DNA of 64,000 nt, taken from contig NZ_JAJHPU010000015.1 of NCBI RefSeq assembly GCF_020831405.1, positions 62,001 to 126,000 of the forward strand. Direction: 5' to 3'. The translations under genes were made by a program, and so were the position numbers. Under the pieces are notes generated by a model that was not told the DNA's origin, made no database searches, and was given only the letters and a program-made list of their open reading frames with translations. This document shows positions 23,881-34,859 of this stretch, one piece after another (the first letter of the stretch is position 1; every line of letters starts with the position of its first letter). The DNA is from Pseudomonas oryzagri (lineage in GTDB: Bacteria > Pseudomonadota > Gammaproteobacteria > Pseudomonadales > Pseudomonadaceae).

Positions 23881-25727
23881 ACCTATTATTCCTCACCTGT
23901 CTGTTCCCGCTGCTCGGCTGGCTGCTGCTGGCCTTCTCCCGCGGCCGTTTCTCCGAGAACCTGGCGGCGCTGATCGGCGTCGGCTCGGTCGGCCTGTCGG
24001 CGCTCACCGCCGCCTGGGTGATCTGGCAATTCAACGTCGCGCCGCCCGAAGGCGGCGTGTTCACCCAGGTCCTCTGGCAGTGGATGAACGTCGCCGGCTT
24101 CGCGCCGAGCTTCACCCTGTATCTGGACGGCCTGTCGGTCACCATGCTCGGCGTGGTCACCGGCGTCGGCTTCCTGATCCACCTGTTCGCCAGCTGGTAC
24201 ATGCGCGGCGAGGAGGGCTACTCGCGCTTCTTCGCCTACACCAACCTGTTCATCGCCAGCATGCTGTTCCTGGTGCTGGGCGACAACCTGCTGTTCCTGT
24301 ACTTCGGCTGGGAAGGCGTGGGCCTGTGCTCGTACCTGCTGATCGGCTTCTACTTCAAGGAAGTCAAGAACGGCAACGCGGCGCTCAAGGCGTTCATCGT
24401 CACCCGCATCGGCGACGTGTTCATGGCCATCGGCCTGTTCATCCTGCTGCTGAATCTGGGCACTCTGAACATCCAGGAGCTGCTGGTGCTGGCGCCGCAG
24501 AAGTACGTGGCCGGTGACACCTGGCTGTGGCTGGCCACCCTGATGCTGCTCGGCGGCGCGGTCGGCAAGTCCGCCCAGCTGCCGCTGCAGACCTGGCTGG
24601 CCGACGCCATGGCCGGCCCGACCCCGGTCTCGGCGCTGATCCACGCGGCGACCATGGTCACCGCGGGCGTCTACTTGATCGCCCGTACCCACGGCCTGTT
24701 CCTGCTCACCCCCGATATCCTCGAGCTGGTCGGCATCGTGGGCGGCGTGACCCTGGTGCTGGCCGGCTTCGCCGCCCTGGTGCAGACCGACATCAAGCGC
24801 ATCCTCGCCTACTCGACCATGAGCCAGATCGGCTACATGTTCCTCGCCCTCGGCGTCGGCGCCTGGGATGCGGCGATCTTCCACCTGATGACCCACGCCT
24901 TCTTCAAGGCCCTGCTGTTCCTCGCCTCGGGCTCGGTGATCAACGCCTGCCACCACGAGCAGAACATCTTCAAGATGGGCGGCCTGTGGAAGAAGCTGCC
25001 GCTGGCATACGCCAGCTTCATCGTCGGTGGTGCTGCGCTGGCCGCCCTGCCGCTGGTCACCGCCGGCTTCTACTCCAAGGACGAGATCCTCTGGGAAGCC
25101 TTCGCCAGCGGTCATAGCGGCCTGCTCTACGCGGGCCTCGCCGGCGCCTTCCTGACCTCGATCTACACCTTCCGGCTGATCTTCATCGCCTTCCACGGCG
25201 AGGCGAAGACCGAGGCGCACGCAGGTCACGGCATCGCCCACAACCTGCCGCTGGCCACGCTGATCGTGCTGTCGACCTTCGTCGGCGCGCTGATCACCCC
25301 GCCGCTGGCCGGCGTGCTGCCGGAAAGCGTCGGCCATGCCGGCGGTGAGGCACAGCACAGCCTGGAGCTGCTGTCCGGCGCCATCGCGGTGCTCGGCATC
25401 GTCATCGCCGCGCTGCTGTTCCTCGGCAAGCGCAGCCTGGTGACCAGCGTCGCGCAGAGCGCCCCGGGCCGCTTCCTCGGCGCCTGGTGGTACGCCGCCT
25501 GGGGCTTCGACTGGCTGTACGACAAGCTGTTCGTCAAGCCCTACCTGCTGCTCTGCCGCCTGCTCGGCCACGACCCGGTCGACGTCAGCATCGGCGTGCT
25601 GCCGCTGCTCGCCCGCGGCGGCCACCTCGCCCTGCGCCAGAGCCAGACCGGCAACCTGCGCTGGTACGCCACCTCCATCGTCGGCGGGGCCGTGTTCGTG
25701 CTCGCTGCCCTTCTGCTTCTGAATTAA
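23877..25727 (+). CDS. nuoL: NADH-quinone oxidoreductase subunit L
   Basis: A 616-residue antiporter-like proton-pumping subunit with about 16 helices and the long lateral helix at its C-terminus. Conserved motifs are [55 protein letters not shown] and [14 protein letters not shown]. It is the distal pump of the membrane arm. Confidence 0.96.
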   Translation: MNLLFLTCLFPLLGWLLLAFSRGRFSENLAALIGVGSVGLSALTAAWVIWQFNVAPPEGGVFTQVLWQWMNVAGFAPSFTLYLDGLSVTMLGVVTGVGFLIHLFASWYMRGEEGYSRFFAYTNLFIASMLFLVLGDNLLFLYFGWEGVGLCSYLLIGFYFKEVKNGNAALKAFIVTRIGDVFMAIGLFILLLNLGTLNIQELLVLAPQKYVAGDTWLWLATLMLLGGAVGKSAQLPLQTWLADAMAGPTPVSALIHAATMVTAGVYLIARTHGLFLLTPDILELVGIVGGVTLVLAGFAALVQTDIKRILAYSTMSQIGYMFLALGVGAWDAAIFHLMTHAFFKALLFLASGSVINACHHEQNIFKMGGLWKKLPLAYASFIVGGAALAALPLVTAGFYSKDEILWEAFASGHSGLLYAGLAGAFLTSIYTFRLIFIAFHGEAKTEAHAGHGIAHNLPLATLIVLSTFVGALITPPLAGVLPESVGHAGGEAQHSLELLSGAIAVLGIVIAALLFLGKRSLVTSVAQSAPGRFLGAWWYAAWGFDWLYDKLFVKPYLLLCRLLGHDPVDVSIGVLPLLARGGHLALRQSQTGNLRWYATSIVGGAVFVLAALLLLN

Positions 25728-25742
25728 GGAAAACGGCCCGTC

Positions 25743-27272
25743 ATGATTCTGCCCTGGCTAATCCTGATTCCCTTCATCGGCGGTCTGCTGTGCTGGCAGG
25801 CCGAGCGTTTCGGCGCCGTCCTGCCGCGCTGGATCGCGCTCATCAGCATGACCCTGCTGTTCGCCCTCGGCCTCGACCTGTGGGCCAGCGCCAACTTCAG
25901 CCTGGCCCCGGCGCCGGGCGGCGCACCGGCCTGGGCCCTGGAGTTCCAGACCCCGTGGATCGAGCGCTTCGGCATCTCCATCCACCTGGCGCTGGACGGC
26001 CTGTCGGTACTGATGGTGACCCTCACCGGTCTGCTCGGCGTGCTCTCGGTGATCTGCTCGTGGAAGGAAATCAGCAAGCGCGTCGGCTTCTTCCACCTCA
26101 ATCTGCTGTGGATCCTCGGCGGGGTGGTCGGCGTGTTCCTCGCCATCGACCTGTTCCTGTTCTTCTTCTTCTGGGAAATGATGCTGGTGCCGATGTACTT
26201 CCTCATCGCGCTCTGGGGTCATAGCGGCAGCAGCGGCAAGAGCCGCATCACCGCCGCCACCAAGTTCTTCATCTACACCCAGGCCAGCGGCCTGATCATG
26301 CTGGTGGCGATCCTCGCCCTGGTGCTGATCCACTACGGCCAGAGCGGCGTGCTGACCTTCGCCTACGCCGACCTGCTGCAGACCGACCTGCCTGCCGGCA
26401 CCGAGTACCTGCTGATGCTCGGCTTCTTCGCCGCCTTCGCGGTGAAGTTCCCGGTGGTACCGGTGCACTCCTGGCTGCCCGATGCCCACGCCCAGGCGCC
26501 GACCGCCGGCTCCGTGGACCTGGCCGGCATCCTGCTGAAGACCGCCGCCTACGGCCTGCTGCGCTTCGCCCTGCCGCTGTTCCCCAACGCCTCGGCGGAG
26601 TTCGCGCCGATCGCCATGGGCCTGGGCGTGTTTGCCATCGTCTACGGCGCCCTGCTGGCCTTCGCGCAGACCGACATCAAGCGCCTGGTCGCCTACTCCA
26701 GCGTGTCGCACATGGGCTTCGTGCTGATCGCCATCTACTCCGGCAGCCAGATGGCCCTGCAGGGCGCGGTGGTGCAGATGATCGCCCACGGCCTGTCGGC
26801 CGCTGCGCTGTTCATCCTCTGCGGCCAGATGTACGAGCGCATGCACACCCGCGACTTCCGCGCCCTCGGCGGCCTGTGGGCACGCATGCCCTGGCTGCCG
26901 GCGATCAGCCTGTTCTTCGCCGCCGCGGCGCTGGGCCTGCCCGGCACCGGCAACTTCGTCGGCGAGATCCTGATCCTGCTCGGTACCTTCCAGATCAAGC
27001 CTTGGATCGCCGTGCTGGCCGCCACCGGCCTGGTGTTCGGTTCGGTCTACTCGCTGTGCATGATCCACCGCGCCTACTTCGGCCCGGCCAAGGCGGAAAC
27101 CGCCGTGCCCGGTCTGAATGCCCGCGAACTGGTCATGGTGCTGGGCCTGGCCGTGCTGCTGATCCTGCTCGGCGTCTACCCGCAGCCGGTGCTCGACACC
27201 TCGGCCGCCAGCATGCAGGGCGTGCAGCAGTGGCTGGGCGGCGCCCTCTCCCAACTTGAATCGGCACGGTAA
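25743..27272 (+). CDS. nuoM: NADH-quinone oxidoreductase subunit M
   Basis: A 509-residue antiporter-like pumping subunit with conserved [56 protein letters not shown] and [13 protein letters not shown]. It lies 15 bases after nuoL. Confidence 0.96.
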   Translation: MILPWLILIPFIGGLLCWQAERFGAVLPRWIALISMTLLFALGLDLWASANFSLAPAPGGAPAWALEFQTPWIERFGISIHLALDGLSVLMVTLTGLLGVLSVICSWKEISKRVGFFHLNLLWILGGVVGVFLAIDLFLFFFFWEMMLVPMYFLIALWGHSGSSGKSRITAATKFFIYTQASGLIMLVAILALVLIHYGQSGVLTFAYADLLQTDLPAGTEYLLMLGFFAAFAVKFPVVPVHSWLPDAHAQAPTAGSVDLAGILLKTAAYGLLRFALPLFPNASAEFAPIAMGLGVFAIVYGALLAFAQTDIKRLVAYSSVSHMGFVLIAIYSGSQMALQGAVVQMIAHGLSAAALFILCGQMYERMHTRDFRALGGLWARMPWLPAISLFFAAAALGLPGTGNFVGEILILLGTFQIKPWIAVLAATGLVFGSVYSLCMIHRAYFGPAKAETAVPGLNARELVMVLGLAVLLILLGVYPQPVLDTSAASMQGVQQWLGGALSQLESAR

Positions 27273-27280
27273 GTCACGTC

Positions 27281-28744
27281 ATGGAATTCACCACTCAACA
27301 CCTGACCGCCCTGCTGCCGCTGCTGATCACCGGCGCCACCACCATCGTGGTGATGCTGGCGATCGCCTGGCGGCGCCATCACGGCCAGACCTTCCTGCTC
27401 TCGGTGGCCGGTCTCAACCTGGGCCTGCTGGCGATCATTCCGGCTCTCGGCGTCACCCCGCTGGAGGTGACCCCGCTGCTGCGCATCGATGACTTCGCCT
27501 GCTACTACCAGGCGCTGATCCTCGCCGCCACCCTGGCCTGCATCACCCTGACCCACGCCTACCTGGGCGGGGCCTCGGGCAAGGGCTACCCGGGCAACCG
27601 CGAGGAACTGTACCTGCTGATGCTGCTGGCCTGCGCCGGCGGCCAGGTGCTGGTCAGCGCGCAGCACCTGGCCGGGCTGTTCATCGGCCTGGAGCTGCTG
27701 TCGGTACCGACCTACGGCCTGATCGCCTACGCCTTCTTCAACCGTCGTTCGCTGGAGGCCGGCATCAAGTACATGGTGCTGTCCGCCGCCGGCTCGTCCT
27801 TCCTGCTGTTCGGCATGGCCCTGCTGTACGCGGACGCCGGCAGCCTGAGCTTCGCCGGCATCGGTACCAGCCTGGCCGTCGGCGGCGAAGCCCCCAGTCA
27901 GCTGGCGCAGCTCGGTGTCGGCATGATGCTGATCGGCCTGGCCTTCAAGCTGTCGCTGGCGCCCTTCCACCTGTGGACCCCGGACGTCTACGAGGGCGCC
28001 CCGGCGCCGGTGTCGGCGTTCCTCGCCACCGCCAGCAAGGTTGCCGTGTTCGCCGTGCTGCTGCGCCTCTACCAGCTCTCCCCGGCCTTCGCCGAAGGCT
28101 GGCTGGGCCAGCTGCTCGGCCTGCTGGCGATCCTCTCGATCCTGGTCGGCAACCTGCTGGCGCTGCTGCAGAACAACCTCAAGCGCCTGCTCGGCTACTC
28201 GTCGATCGCCCACTTCGGCTATCTGCTGGTCGCCCTGATCGCCAGCAAGGGCCTGGCCACCGAGGCCATCGGCGTCTACCTGTTCAGCTACGTGCTGACC
28301 AGCCTGGGCGCCTTTGGCGTGATCACCCTGATGTCGACCCCCTACCAGGGCCGCGACACCGACGCGCTGTTCGAGTACCGCGGCCTGTTCTGGCGCCGTC
28401 CGTACCTGGCCGCGGTGCTGGCGGTGATGATGCTGTCGCTGGCGGGCATCCCGCTGACCGGCGGTTTCATCGGCAAGTTCTTCGTCATCGCCGCGGGCGT
28501 CGAGGCGCAGCTGTGGTGGCTGCTCGGCGCACTGATCCTCGGCAGCGCGATCGCCGTCTACTACTACCTGCGCGTGATGGTCAGCCTGTTCCTGGTCGAG
28601 CCCAGCCTGCAGCGCCGCGATGCGCCGCAGCACTGGGCCCAGCAGACCGGCGGCCTCATGCTGCTGGCGGTGGCCGGCCTGACCCTGCTGCTCGGCGTCT
28701 ACCCGCAGCCGCTGCTGGCGCTGGTGCAGCAAGCCGGCTTCTGA
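27281..28744 (+). CDS. nuoN: NADH-quinone oxidoreductase subunit N
   Basis: A 487-residue antiporter-like pumping subunit that closes the operon. Conserved motifs are LFIGLELLSVPTYGLIAY, KLSLAPFHLWTPDVYEGAP and GYSSIAHFGYLLVALIA. It is followed after 18 bases by a strong terminator, which marks the end of the 13-gene, 14.9-kb nuo unit. Confidence 0.96.
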   Translation: MEFTTQHLTALLPLLITGATTIVVMLAIAWRRHHGQTFLLSVAGLNLGLLAIIPALGVTPLEVTPLLRIDDFACYYQALILAATLACITLTHAYLGGASGKGYPGNREELYLLMLLACAGGQVLVSAQHLAGLFIGLELLSVPTYGLIAYAFFNRRSLEAGIKYMVLSAAGSSFLLFGMALLYADAGSLSFAGIGTSLAVGGEAPSQLAQLGVGMMLIGLAFKLSLAPFHLWTPDVYEGAPAPVSAFLATASKVAVFAVLLRLYQLSPAFAEGWLGQLLGLLAILSILVGNLLALLQNNLKRLLGYSSIAHFGYLLVALIASKGLATEAIGVYLFSYVLTSLGAFGVITLMSTPYQGRDTDALFEYRGLFWRRPYLAAVLAVMMLSLAGIPLTGGFIGKFFVIAAGVEAQLWWLLGALILGSAIAVYYYLRVMVSLFLVEPSLQRRDAPQHWAQQTGGLMLLAVAGLTLLLGVYPQPLLALVQQAGF

Positions 28745-28762
28745 GGCAGACAGCGGGGCATG

Positions 28763-28798
28763 AAAAAAGCCGGTCGGGGCAACCCGACCGGCTTTTTT
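28763..28798 (+). terminator. Rho-independent terminator of the nuo operon
   Basis: A 10-bp GCCGGTCGGG / CCCGACCGGC stem with a GCAA tetraloop and six T, also preceded by six A. Confidence 0.93.
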
Positions 28799-28812
28799 GT
28801 TGCTGCTGCCTA

Positions 28813-28928
28813 CGTAGGGTGGGTCAGCCGCGCAGCGGCGTAACCCACCATCGATGCCGCCGGCATCGCCATGGCCGGTCTGGCGGCCGGCTCGGTGGGT
28901 TACGGCCTGCGGCCTAACCCACCCTACG
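28813..28928. repeat. REPIN-like paired inverted repeat
   Basis: Outer arms CGTAGGGTGGGT (28813-28824) and ACCCACCCTACG (28917-28928) are exact inverse copies and extend imperfectly inward (CAGCCGC versus TAGGCCGC). Each half can also fold alone (GGTGGGT...TAACCCACC and GGTGGGTTACGG...CCTAACCCACC). This is the architecture of two REP units in inverted order. The motif type is familiar from Pseudomonas intergenic regions. No transposase is adjacent. Confidence 0.75.
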
Positions 28929-28939
28929 CAATCACGGAA

Positions 28940-29428
28940 TCAGTTTGCCGTCTTCGGCCACGGCAGGATCGGAATGGCGGTCACCGAGTTCTGCGGACTG
29001 CCCTCGATGACGCGGTCGCTGTAGACCATGTACACCAGCGTATTGCGCTTCTTGTCGAGGAAGCGCACCACCTGCATGGTCTTGAATACCAGCGAGGTGC
29101 GCTCCTTGAACACCTCCTCGCCGTCCTCGAGCGTATCGAGGAAGCGGATCGGACCGACCTGACGACAGGCGATCGACGCCTCGGCACGGTCCTCGGCCAG
29201 ACCCAGGCCGCCCTTGATGCCGCCGGTCTTGGCCCGCGACAGGTAGCAGGTCACCCCCTCCACCTTGGGATCGTCGAAGGCCTCGATGACGATCTTGTGG
29301 TTGGGGCCGAGCAGCTTGAACACCGTCGACACCTCGCCGACGGTCTCGGCCTGCGCACCAGCGGCCAGCAGCGCCAAGGCGGCGGCCATCGGCCGGAGCA
29401 GTTTCCTTGCGGTCATGGTCGTCCTCAT
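28940..29428 (-). CDS. creA: CreA family periplasmic protein
   Basis: The 162-residue protein has an N-terminal signal peptide ([11 protein letters not shown] then ETVGE). The conserved CreA domain follows, with [37 protein letters not shown] and [10 protein letters not shown]. The family is common in proteobacteria and its function is not established. The ATG at 29428 overlaps the proB stop (ATGA), which supports that start over the in-frame ATG 12 bases later. Confidence 0.88.
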   Translation of the reverse strand: MRTTMTARKLLRPMAAALALLAAGAQAETVGEVSTVFKLLGPNHKIVIEAFDDPKVEGVTCYLSRAKTGGIKGGLGLAEDRAEASIACRQVGPIRFLDTLEDGEEVFKERTSLVFKTMQVVRFLDKKRNTLVYMVYSDRVIEGSPQNSVTAIPILPWPKTAN

Positions 29429-30543
29429 ACCAGCACCAGATTGTCGCGATGGACCAGCTCGGGCTCCTCGAGGTAGCCGAGCACCTGCTCGATGGCTTCG
29501 GTGCCCAGGCCGATGATGCGCTGGGCGTCGGCTGCATTGTAGTTGACCAACCCCCGAGCCACTTCACGGCCGTCGGGGCCCAGGCAGGCGACCATCTCGC
29601 CGCGCCGGAAGCTGCCCTCCACCGCGGTGACGCCCACCGGCAGCAGGCTCTTGCGCTGCTCGACCAGGGCGCGTACCGCGCCGGCATCCAGGCTCAGGGT
29701 GCCGCGCATCTGCAGATGCCCGGCCAGCCACTGCTTGCGCGCCGCGTGGCGGCCGCGCTCGGGCGTCAGCAGGGTGCCGAGGCGCTCGCCGCTCTTGAGG
29801 CGATCGAGCACGCGCTCGATGCGCCCGCCGACGATGATGGTGTTGGCCCCGGAGCGCGCCGCCAGCCGGGCGGCGCGCAGCTTGGTCTGCATGCCGCCGC
29901 GCCCGAGGGCGCCGCCGGTGCCGCCGGCCACCGCGTCGAGGCCGGGATCGTCGGCGCGCGCCTCGAAGATCAGCTGGGCGTCGGGGTTGTGCCGCGGATC
30001 GGCATCGAACATGCCGTCGCGGTCGGTGAGGATCACCAGCAGGTCGGCCTCGACCAGGTTGGCCACCAGCGCGGCCAGGGTGTCGTTGTCGCCGAAGCGG
30101 ATCTCGTCGGTGGCCACGGTGTCGTTCTCGTTGATCACCGGGATCACGCCGAGGTCGACCAGGGTGCGCAGGGTGCTGCGCGCGTTGAGATAGCGCTTGC
30201 GGTCGGAGAGGTCGTCGTGGGTCAGCAGCACCTGGGCGGTCTGCAGGCCGTGCTCGGCGAAGCTCGACTCCCAGGCCTGCACCAGGCCCATCTGGCCGAC
30301 CGCGGCGGCGGCCTGCAGCTCGTGGATGGTGCTAGGTCGCTCGTTCCAGCCCAGCCGGCTCATGCCCGCCGCCACGGCGCCGGAAGACACCAGCACCAGT
30401 TCCACCCCGGCGCGCCGCAGCGCCACCATCTGCTCGACCCACACGGCCATGGCGCCGCGGTCGAGCCCCCGGCCGTCGGCGGTCAGCAGCGCACTGCCGA
30501 TCTTCACCACCCAGCGACGGGCCTTGCTCACCTTCTCACGCAT
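29425..30543 (-). CDS. proB: Glutamate 5-kinase ProB
   Basis: ProB phosphorylates glutamate in the first step of proline synthesis. The 372-residue length fits the kinase plus C-terminal PUA domain (about 275-372) form. Kinase motifs are [39 protein letters not shown] and [15 protein letters not shown]. The ATG at 30543 ([11 protein letters not shown]) matches the family start; the ATG three codons earlier is less conserved. It is coupled to creA downstream. Confidence 0.95.
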   Translation of the reverse strand: MREKVSKARRWVVKIGSALLTADGRGLDRGAMAVWVEQMVALRRAGVELVLVSSGAVAAGMSRLGWNERPSTIHELQAAAAVGQMGLVQAWESSFAEHGLQTAQVLLTHDDLSDRKRYLNARSTLRTLVDLGVIPVINENDTVATDEIRFGDNDTLAALVANLVEADLLVILTDRDGMFDADPRHNPDAQLIFEARADDPGLDAVAGGTGGALGRGGMQTKLRAARLAARSGANTIIVGGRIERVLDRLKSGERLGTLLTPERGRHAARKQWLAGHLQMRGTLSLDAGAVRALVEQRKSLLPVGVTAVEGSFRRGEMVACLGPDGREVARGLVNYNAADAQRIIGLGTEAIEQVLGYLEEPELVHRDNLVLV

Positions 30544-30600
30544 GTTCTGCAACCTTGCACTCGGGCTCGAGGGGCCGGACGGCCCCTCCTGTCACGGACT

Positions 30601-31848
<1,248 letters not shown>

Positions 31849-31875
31849 TCATGTGAAGCTTGGGATATTACAAAC

Positions 31876-31906
31876 AAAAAAGCCCTGTCGACAGACAGGG
31901 CTTTTT
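31876..31906 (-). terminator. Terminator between rpmA and cgtA
   Basis: GCCCTGTC / GACAGGGC stem with GACA loop flanked by A6 and T5. On the minus strand the T6 follows the stem, so it acts after rpmA and may limit read-through into cgtA. Confidence 0.85.
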
Positions 31907-31920
31907 CGGCAAGCGCGTGA

Positions 31921-32178
31921 TCAGTTGGCCACGATGCTCACGTATTTGCGACCGAAGGCACCCTTGGTCTCGAACTTGACCACGCCGTCGATCTTGGCGA
32001 ACAGGGTGTGGTCCTTGCCCATGCCAACGCCGTAGCCGGCGTGGAACTTGGTGCCGCGCTGACGCACGAGGATGTTGCCGGCAATCGCAGCCTGGCTGCC
32101 GTACATCTTCACGCCAAGGCGTTTACTTTCGGAATCGCGGCCGTTACGGGTAGAACCGCCAGCTTTTTTGTGTGCCAT
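31921..32178 (-). CDS. rpmA: 50S ribosomal protein L27
   Basis: The 85-residue protein begins [19 protein letters not shown] and has [13 protein letters not shown] and [14 protein letters not shown], all diagnostic of L27, whose N-terminus reaches the peptidyl transferase centre. It lies 27 bases after rplU. Confidence 0.97.
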   Translation of the reverse strand: MAHKKAGGSTRNGRDSESKRLGVKMYGSQAAIAGNILVRQRGTKFHAGYGVGMGKDHTLFAKIDGVVKFETKGAFGRKYVSIVAN

Positions 32179-32205
32179 GAGTCAATACTCCGGAAAAAGA
32201 GGGGA

Positions 32206-32517
32206 TCAGGCCTGGATGCCGGTGATCTTGATTTCGGTGAACCACTGACGGTGGCCCTGACGCTTCATGTGGTGCTTGCGACGACGGAACTTGATGATGC
32301 GCACCTTGTCGTGACGGCCTTGGGCGATCACTTCGGCGGTCACCTTGGCGCCTTCGACGACCGGAGCACCGATCTTGACGTCGTCACCGTTGCCGACCAG
32401 CAGGACCTGGTCGAAAGCCACGCTTTCACCGGTCGCCACGTCGAGCTTTTCGATCTTGAGGAATTCGCCTTCAGCGACTTTGTACTGCTTGCCGCCGGTA
32501 ACAATTACTGCGTACAT
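32206..32517 (-). CDS. rplU: 50S ribosomal protein L21
   Basis: The 103-residue protein begins [17 protein letters not shown] and has the basic motif [16 protein letters not shown], diagnostic of L21. It leads the rplU-rpmA operon, with a clear promoter upstream. Confidence 0.97.
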   Translation of the reverse strand: MYAVIVTGGKQYKVAEGEFLKIEKLDVATGESVAFDQVLLVGNGDDVKIGAPVVEGAKVTAEVIAQGRHDKVRIIKFRRRKHHMKRQGHRQWFTEIKITGIQA

Positions 32518-32649
32518 GGGATGTCTCCGTTAGACCTGCTCACCTGGCGCTTTGGTGGAAGAGTTATTGGCCAGCATGGCTGCAGGGCGCCGGAAGGGTC
32601 GCCGCTGCATTGCGTAAGGCAGGGAATGCCAGGGAAGTTCGGGCCGGCG

Positions 32650-32678
32650 ATTGTACGCAAGGCTTGGCCTGCAAGCAA
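32650..32678 (-). promoter_or_regulatory. Promoter of rplU-rpmA
   Basis: On the minus strand TTGCTT (32678-32673), 17 bases, TACAAT (32655-32650). This leaves a leader of about 125 bases before rplU. Confidence 0.7.
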
Positions 32679-32696
32679 GTGCGCCACTGGCTTGCC

Positions 32697-32725
32697 TTGA
32701 CAGTGCCGGACCCGGCACCTAGCAT
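32697..32725 (+). promoter_or_regulatory. Promoter of ispB
   Basis: TTGACA at 32697-32702, 17 bases, TAGCAT at 32720-32725. An AGAGGAG ribosome site follows at 32739-32745. Confidence 0.7.
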
Positions 32726-32757
32726 GCCGCGCAACTCAAGAGGAGCGCAGTCCGCTG

Positions 32758-33726
32758 ATGGAACCCCAGGCTTTTTATCGCGTGGTGGCCGACGATTTCA
32801 CCGCCGTCGACGGCATCATTCGCCGCCAGCTCGCCTCCCGCGTCCCTCTGGTGGAGAAGATCGGCGACTATATCACCTCCGCCGGCGGCAAGCGCCTGCG
32901 CCCGCTGCTGGTCCTGCTGGCCGGCAACGCTCTGGGGGCGCGCGGCGAGCGCCTCAACCTGCTGGCCGCCACCATCGAGTTCCTGCACACCGCCACCCTG
33001 CTGCACGACGACGTGGTCGACAAGTCCGGCATGCGTCGCGGTCGCTCCACCGCCAATGCCCTGTGGGGCAACGCGCCCAGCGTGCTGGTCGGCGACTTCC
33101 TCTATGCGCGTTCCTTCGAGATGCTGGTCGAACTCGGCGAGCTGCCGGTGATGCAGGTGCTGGCCAACGCCACCCGGGTGATCGCCGAGGGCGAGGTGCT
33201 GCAGCTGTCGAAGATCCGCGACGCCAGCACCACCGAGGAAATCTACATGGAGGTCATCCGCGGCAAGACCGCAATGCTGTTCGAGGCCTCCACCCACAGC
33301 GCCGCCCTGCTGGCCGGCGCCAGCGCCGAGCAGGCCGTCGCCCTGCGGACCTTCGGCGACGCTCTGGGCATCGCCTTCCAGCTGGTCGACGACCTGCTCG
33401 ACTATCGCGGCGACGCCGCCACCCTGGGCAAGAACGTCGGCGACGACCTCGCCGAGGGCAAGCCGACCCTGCCGCTGATCTACACCATGCGCGAAGGCAC
33501 GCCCGAACAGGCCGCGCTGGTACGCCGGGCCATCCAGCAGGGTGGCATCGAAGACCTGGAAAGCATCCGCGCCGCCGTGGAAGCCGCCGGCGCCCTCGAC
33601 TATACCGCGCGCCTGGCCCGCGATTTCGCCGCCCGCGCCATCGCCAGCCTCGACGTGCTGCCGGCCGGCGAGTACCGCGATGCGCTGGTGGAGCTGAGCG
33701 AGTTCGCCGTCGCACGCACCCACTGA
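32758..33726 (+). CDS. ispB: Polyprenyl diphosphate synthase (ubiquinone side chain)
   Basis: The 322-residue trans-prenyltransferase makes the C40/C45 side chain of ubiquinone. The first Asp-rich motif DDVVD is at 84-88 and the second DDLLD at 211-215, with GGKRLRPLL at the substrate site. Chain length (octa- or nonaprenyl) cannot be read from sequence by eye; pseudomonads generally make Q-9. It is divergent from rplU, the classical arrangement. Confidence 0.94.
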   Translation: MEPQAFYRVVADDFTAVDGIIRRQLASRVPLVEKIGDYITSAGGKRLRPLLVLLAGNALGARGERLNLLAATIEFLHTATLLHDDVVDKSGMRRGRSTANALWGNAPSVLVGDFLYARSFEMLVELGELPVMQVLANATRVIAEGEVLQLSKIRDASTTEEIYMEVIRGKTAMLFEASTHSAALLAGASAEQAVALRTFGDALGIAFQLVDDLLDYRGDAATLGKNVGDDLAEGKPTLPLIYTMREGTPEQAALVRRAIQQGGIEDLESIRAAVEAAGALDYTARLARDFAARAIASLDVLPAGEYRDALVELSEFAVARTH

Positions 33727-33742
33727 GTTTCCCGCACACGAC

Positions 33743-33778
33743 AAAACGCCCGTCCGGCCTGGCCGCGACGGGCGTTTT
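33743..33778. terminator. Bidirectional terminator between ispB and fklB
   Basis: AAAACGCCCGTC / GACGGGCGTTTT stem with a 12-base loop, placed between convergent genes. Confidence 0.85.
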
Positions 33779-33815
33779 TCGTTGCCCGCGCCGACGGCGC
33801 GGGAAACCGACTGCC

Positions 33816-34433
33816 TTACAGGATGTCCAGCAGCTCGACGTCGAACACCAGCACGCTGTGCGGCGGGATGCTGCCGACGGCCTGGGCACCATAGGCCAGC
33901 TCGCTCGGCACGTGCAGACGCCACTTGCTGCCGGCGTTCATCAGCTGCAGGGCCTCGACCCAGCCCGGGATCACCCCGCCGACCGGGAATTCCGCAGGCT
34001 GGCCGCGCTCGTAGGAGCTGTCGAACACGGTGCCGTCGATCAGGGTGCCGTGGTAGTGGGTGCGCACTTGGTCGTCGGCGCCGGGCTTGGCGCCTTCGCC
34101 TGCAACCAGCACTTCGTATTGCAGGCCGGAGGCCAGCACGGTGACGCCCGCGCGCTTGGCGTTCTCGGCCAGGTAGTCGCGACCGGCGGCAGCGGCCGCC
34201 TCGGCCTTGGCCGCCTGCTCGGCCTGCATGCGCTCGCGGATCACCTGGAAGCTGGCGGTCAGCGCGTCGTTCGGCACCTGGCTGTCCGCGCCGTTGAAGG
34301 CGTCGGCCAGGCCGGCGAGGATGGCGTCGAGGGTCACACCGGGCGGCGGGTTGTCGCGCAGCTGGCCGCCGAGTTGGCGACCGATGCCGTAGCTGACACG
34401 GGCTTCGTCGGTGGAAAGGTCGAGTTGGGCCAT
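33816..34433 (-). CDS. fklB: FKBP-type peptidyl-prolyl isomerase (FklB-like)
   Basis: The 205-residue protein has an N-terminal helical dimerisation domain (1-95, YGIGRQLGGQLRD) and a C-terminal FKBP domain with VRTHYHGTLIDGTVFDSSYE, GWVEALQLM and PPHSVLVFDVELLDI. No signal peptide is present, so it should be cytoplasmic (FklB rather than FkpA). The ATG at 34433 gives the conserved MAQLDLS start, and longer frames add no conserved sequence. Confidence 0.92.
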   Translation of the reverse strand: MAQLDLSTDEARVSYGIGRQLGGQLRDNPPPGVTLDAILAGLADAFNGADSQVPNDALTASFQVIRERMQAEQAAKAEAAAAAGRDYLAENAKRAGVTVLASGLQYEVLVAGEGAKPGADDQVRTHYHGTLIDGTVFDSSYERGQPAEFPVGGVIPGWVEALQLMNAGSKWRLHVPSELAYGAQAVGSIPPHSVLVFDVELLDIL

Positions 34434-34859
34434 GGGAACTCCAGGCAAGGGGGTGAAAAAGGTCGGCCAGACTAGCACAGTCTGCCCCCGGCACCGACGC
34501 CCTGCTTCGGCGCCCGCCGCCACGGCCTTGCCGCGCGCCGCCGGCGCCACAAGGCAGCAACTCGCCCGGCAGCGCACCGCCAATGGCCACAGGCCTTGCG
34601 CTCCTGTCGCCAAACCGACAAGGCGCGGCGCAAACCACCCGCTCCTCTCTGCCCCTGTGCCCTCAGCCCACGCACAACTGCAGCGCCCTGCGAAGGCCGG
34701 AATGCCGGCCGGTGGCGCCCGGCTCCCGCGCCGCAATCGCCCCGCGACCCCGGCGGCGAGGCCTGCCGGAAAAGCGAGGCACGGAATCTGCATGTTCGCC
34801 CAAGGTGCACATGCCGGTCAGGACTCGGCCAAGCGGCGGCGGCCGCCCCGGAGAAGGTC
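34434..34859. other. 426-base intergenic stretch with no convincing gene
   Basis: It lies between fklB and the small-GTPase cluster. Open frames here (for example on the plus strand 34411-34863) encode Arg/Pro/Ala-rich sequence typical of GC-rich non-coding frames. I see no clear -10/-35 pair, though it must carry the promoters of both neighbours. A short GGAGAAGG ribosome site ends it. Confidence 0.6.

Noticed and set aside
34617-34633. Possible sigma54 promoter (TGGC...TTGC) ahead of the GTPase cluster
   Set aside because: A TGGCCAC...CTTGC match in this spacer has GG-to-GC spacing one base too long, and other positions do not fit.
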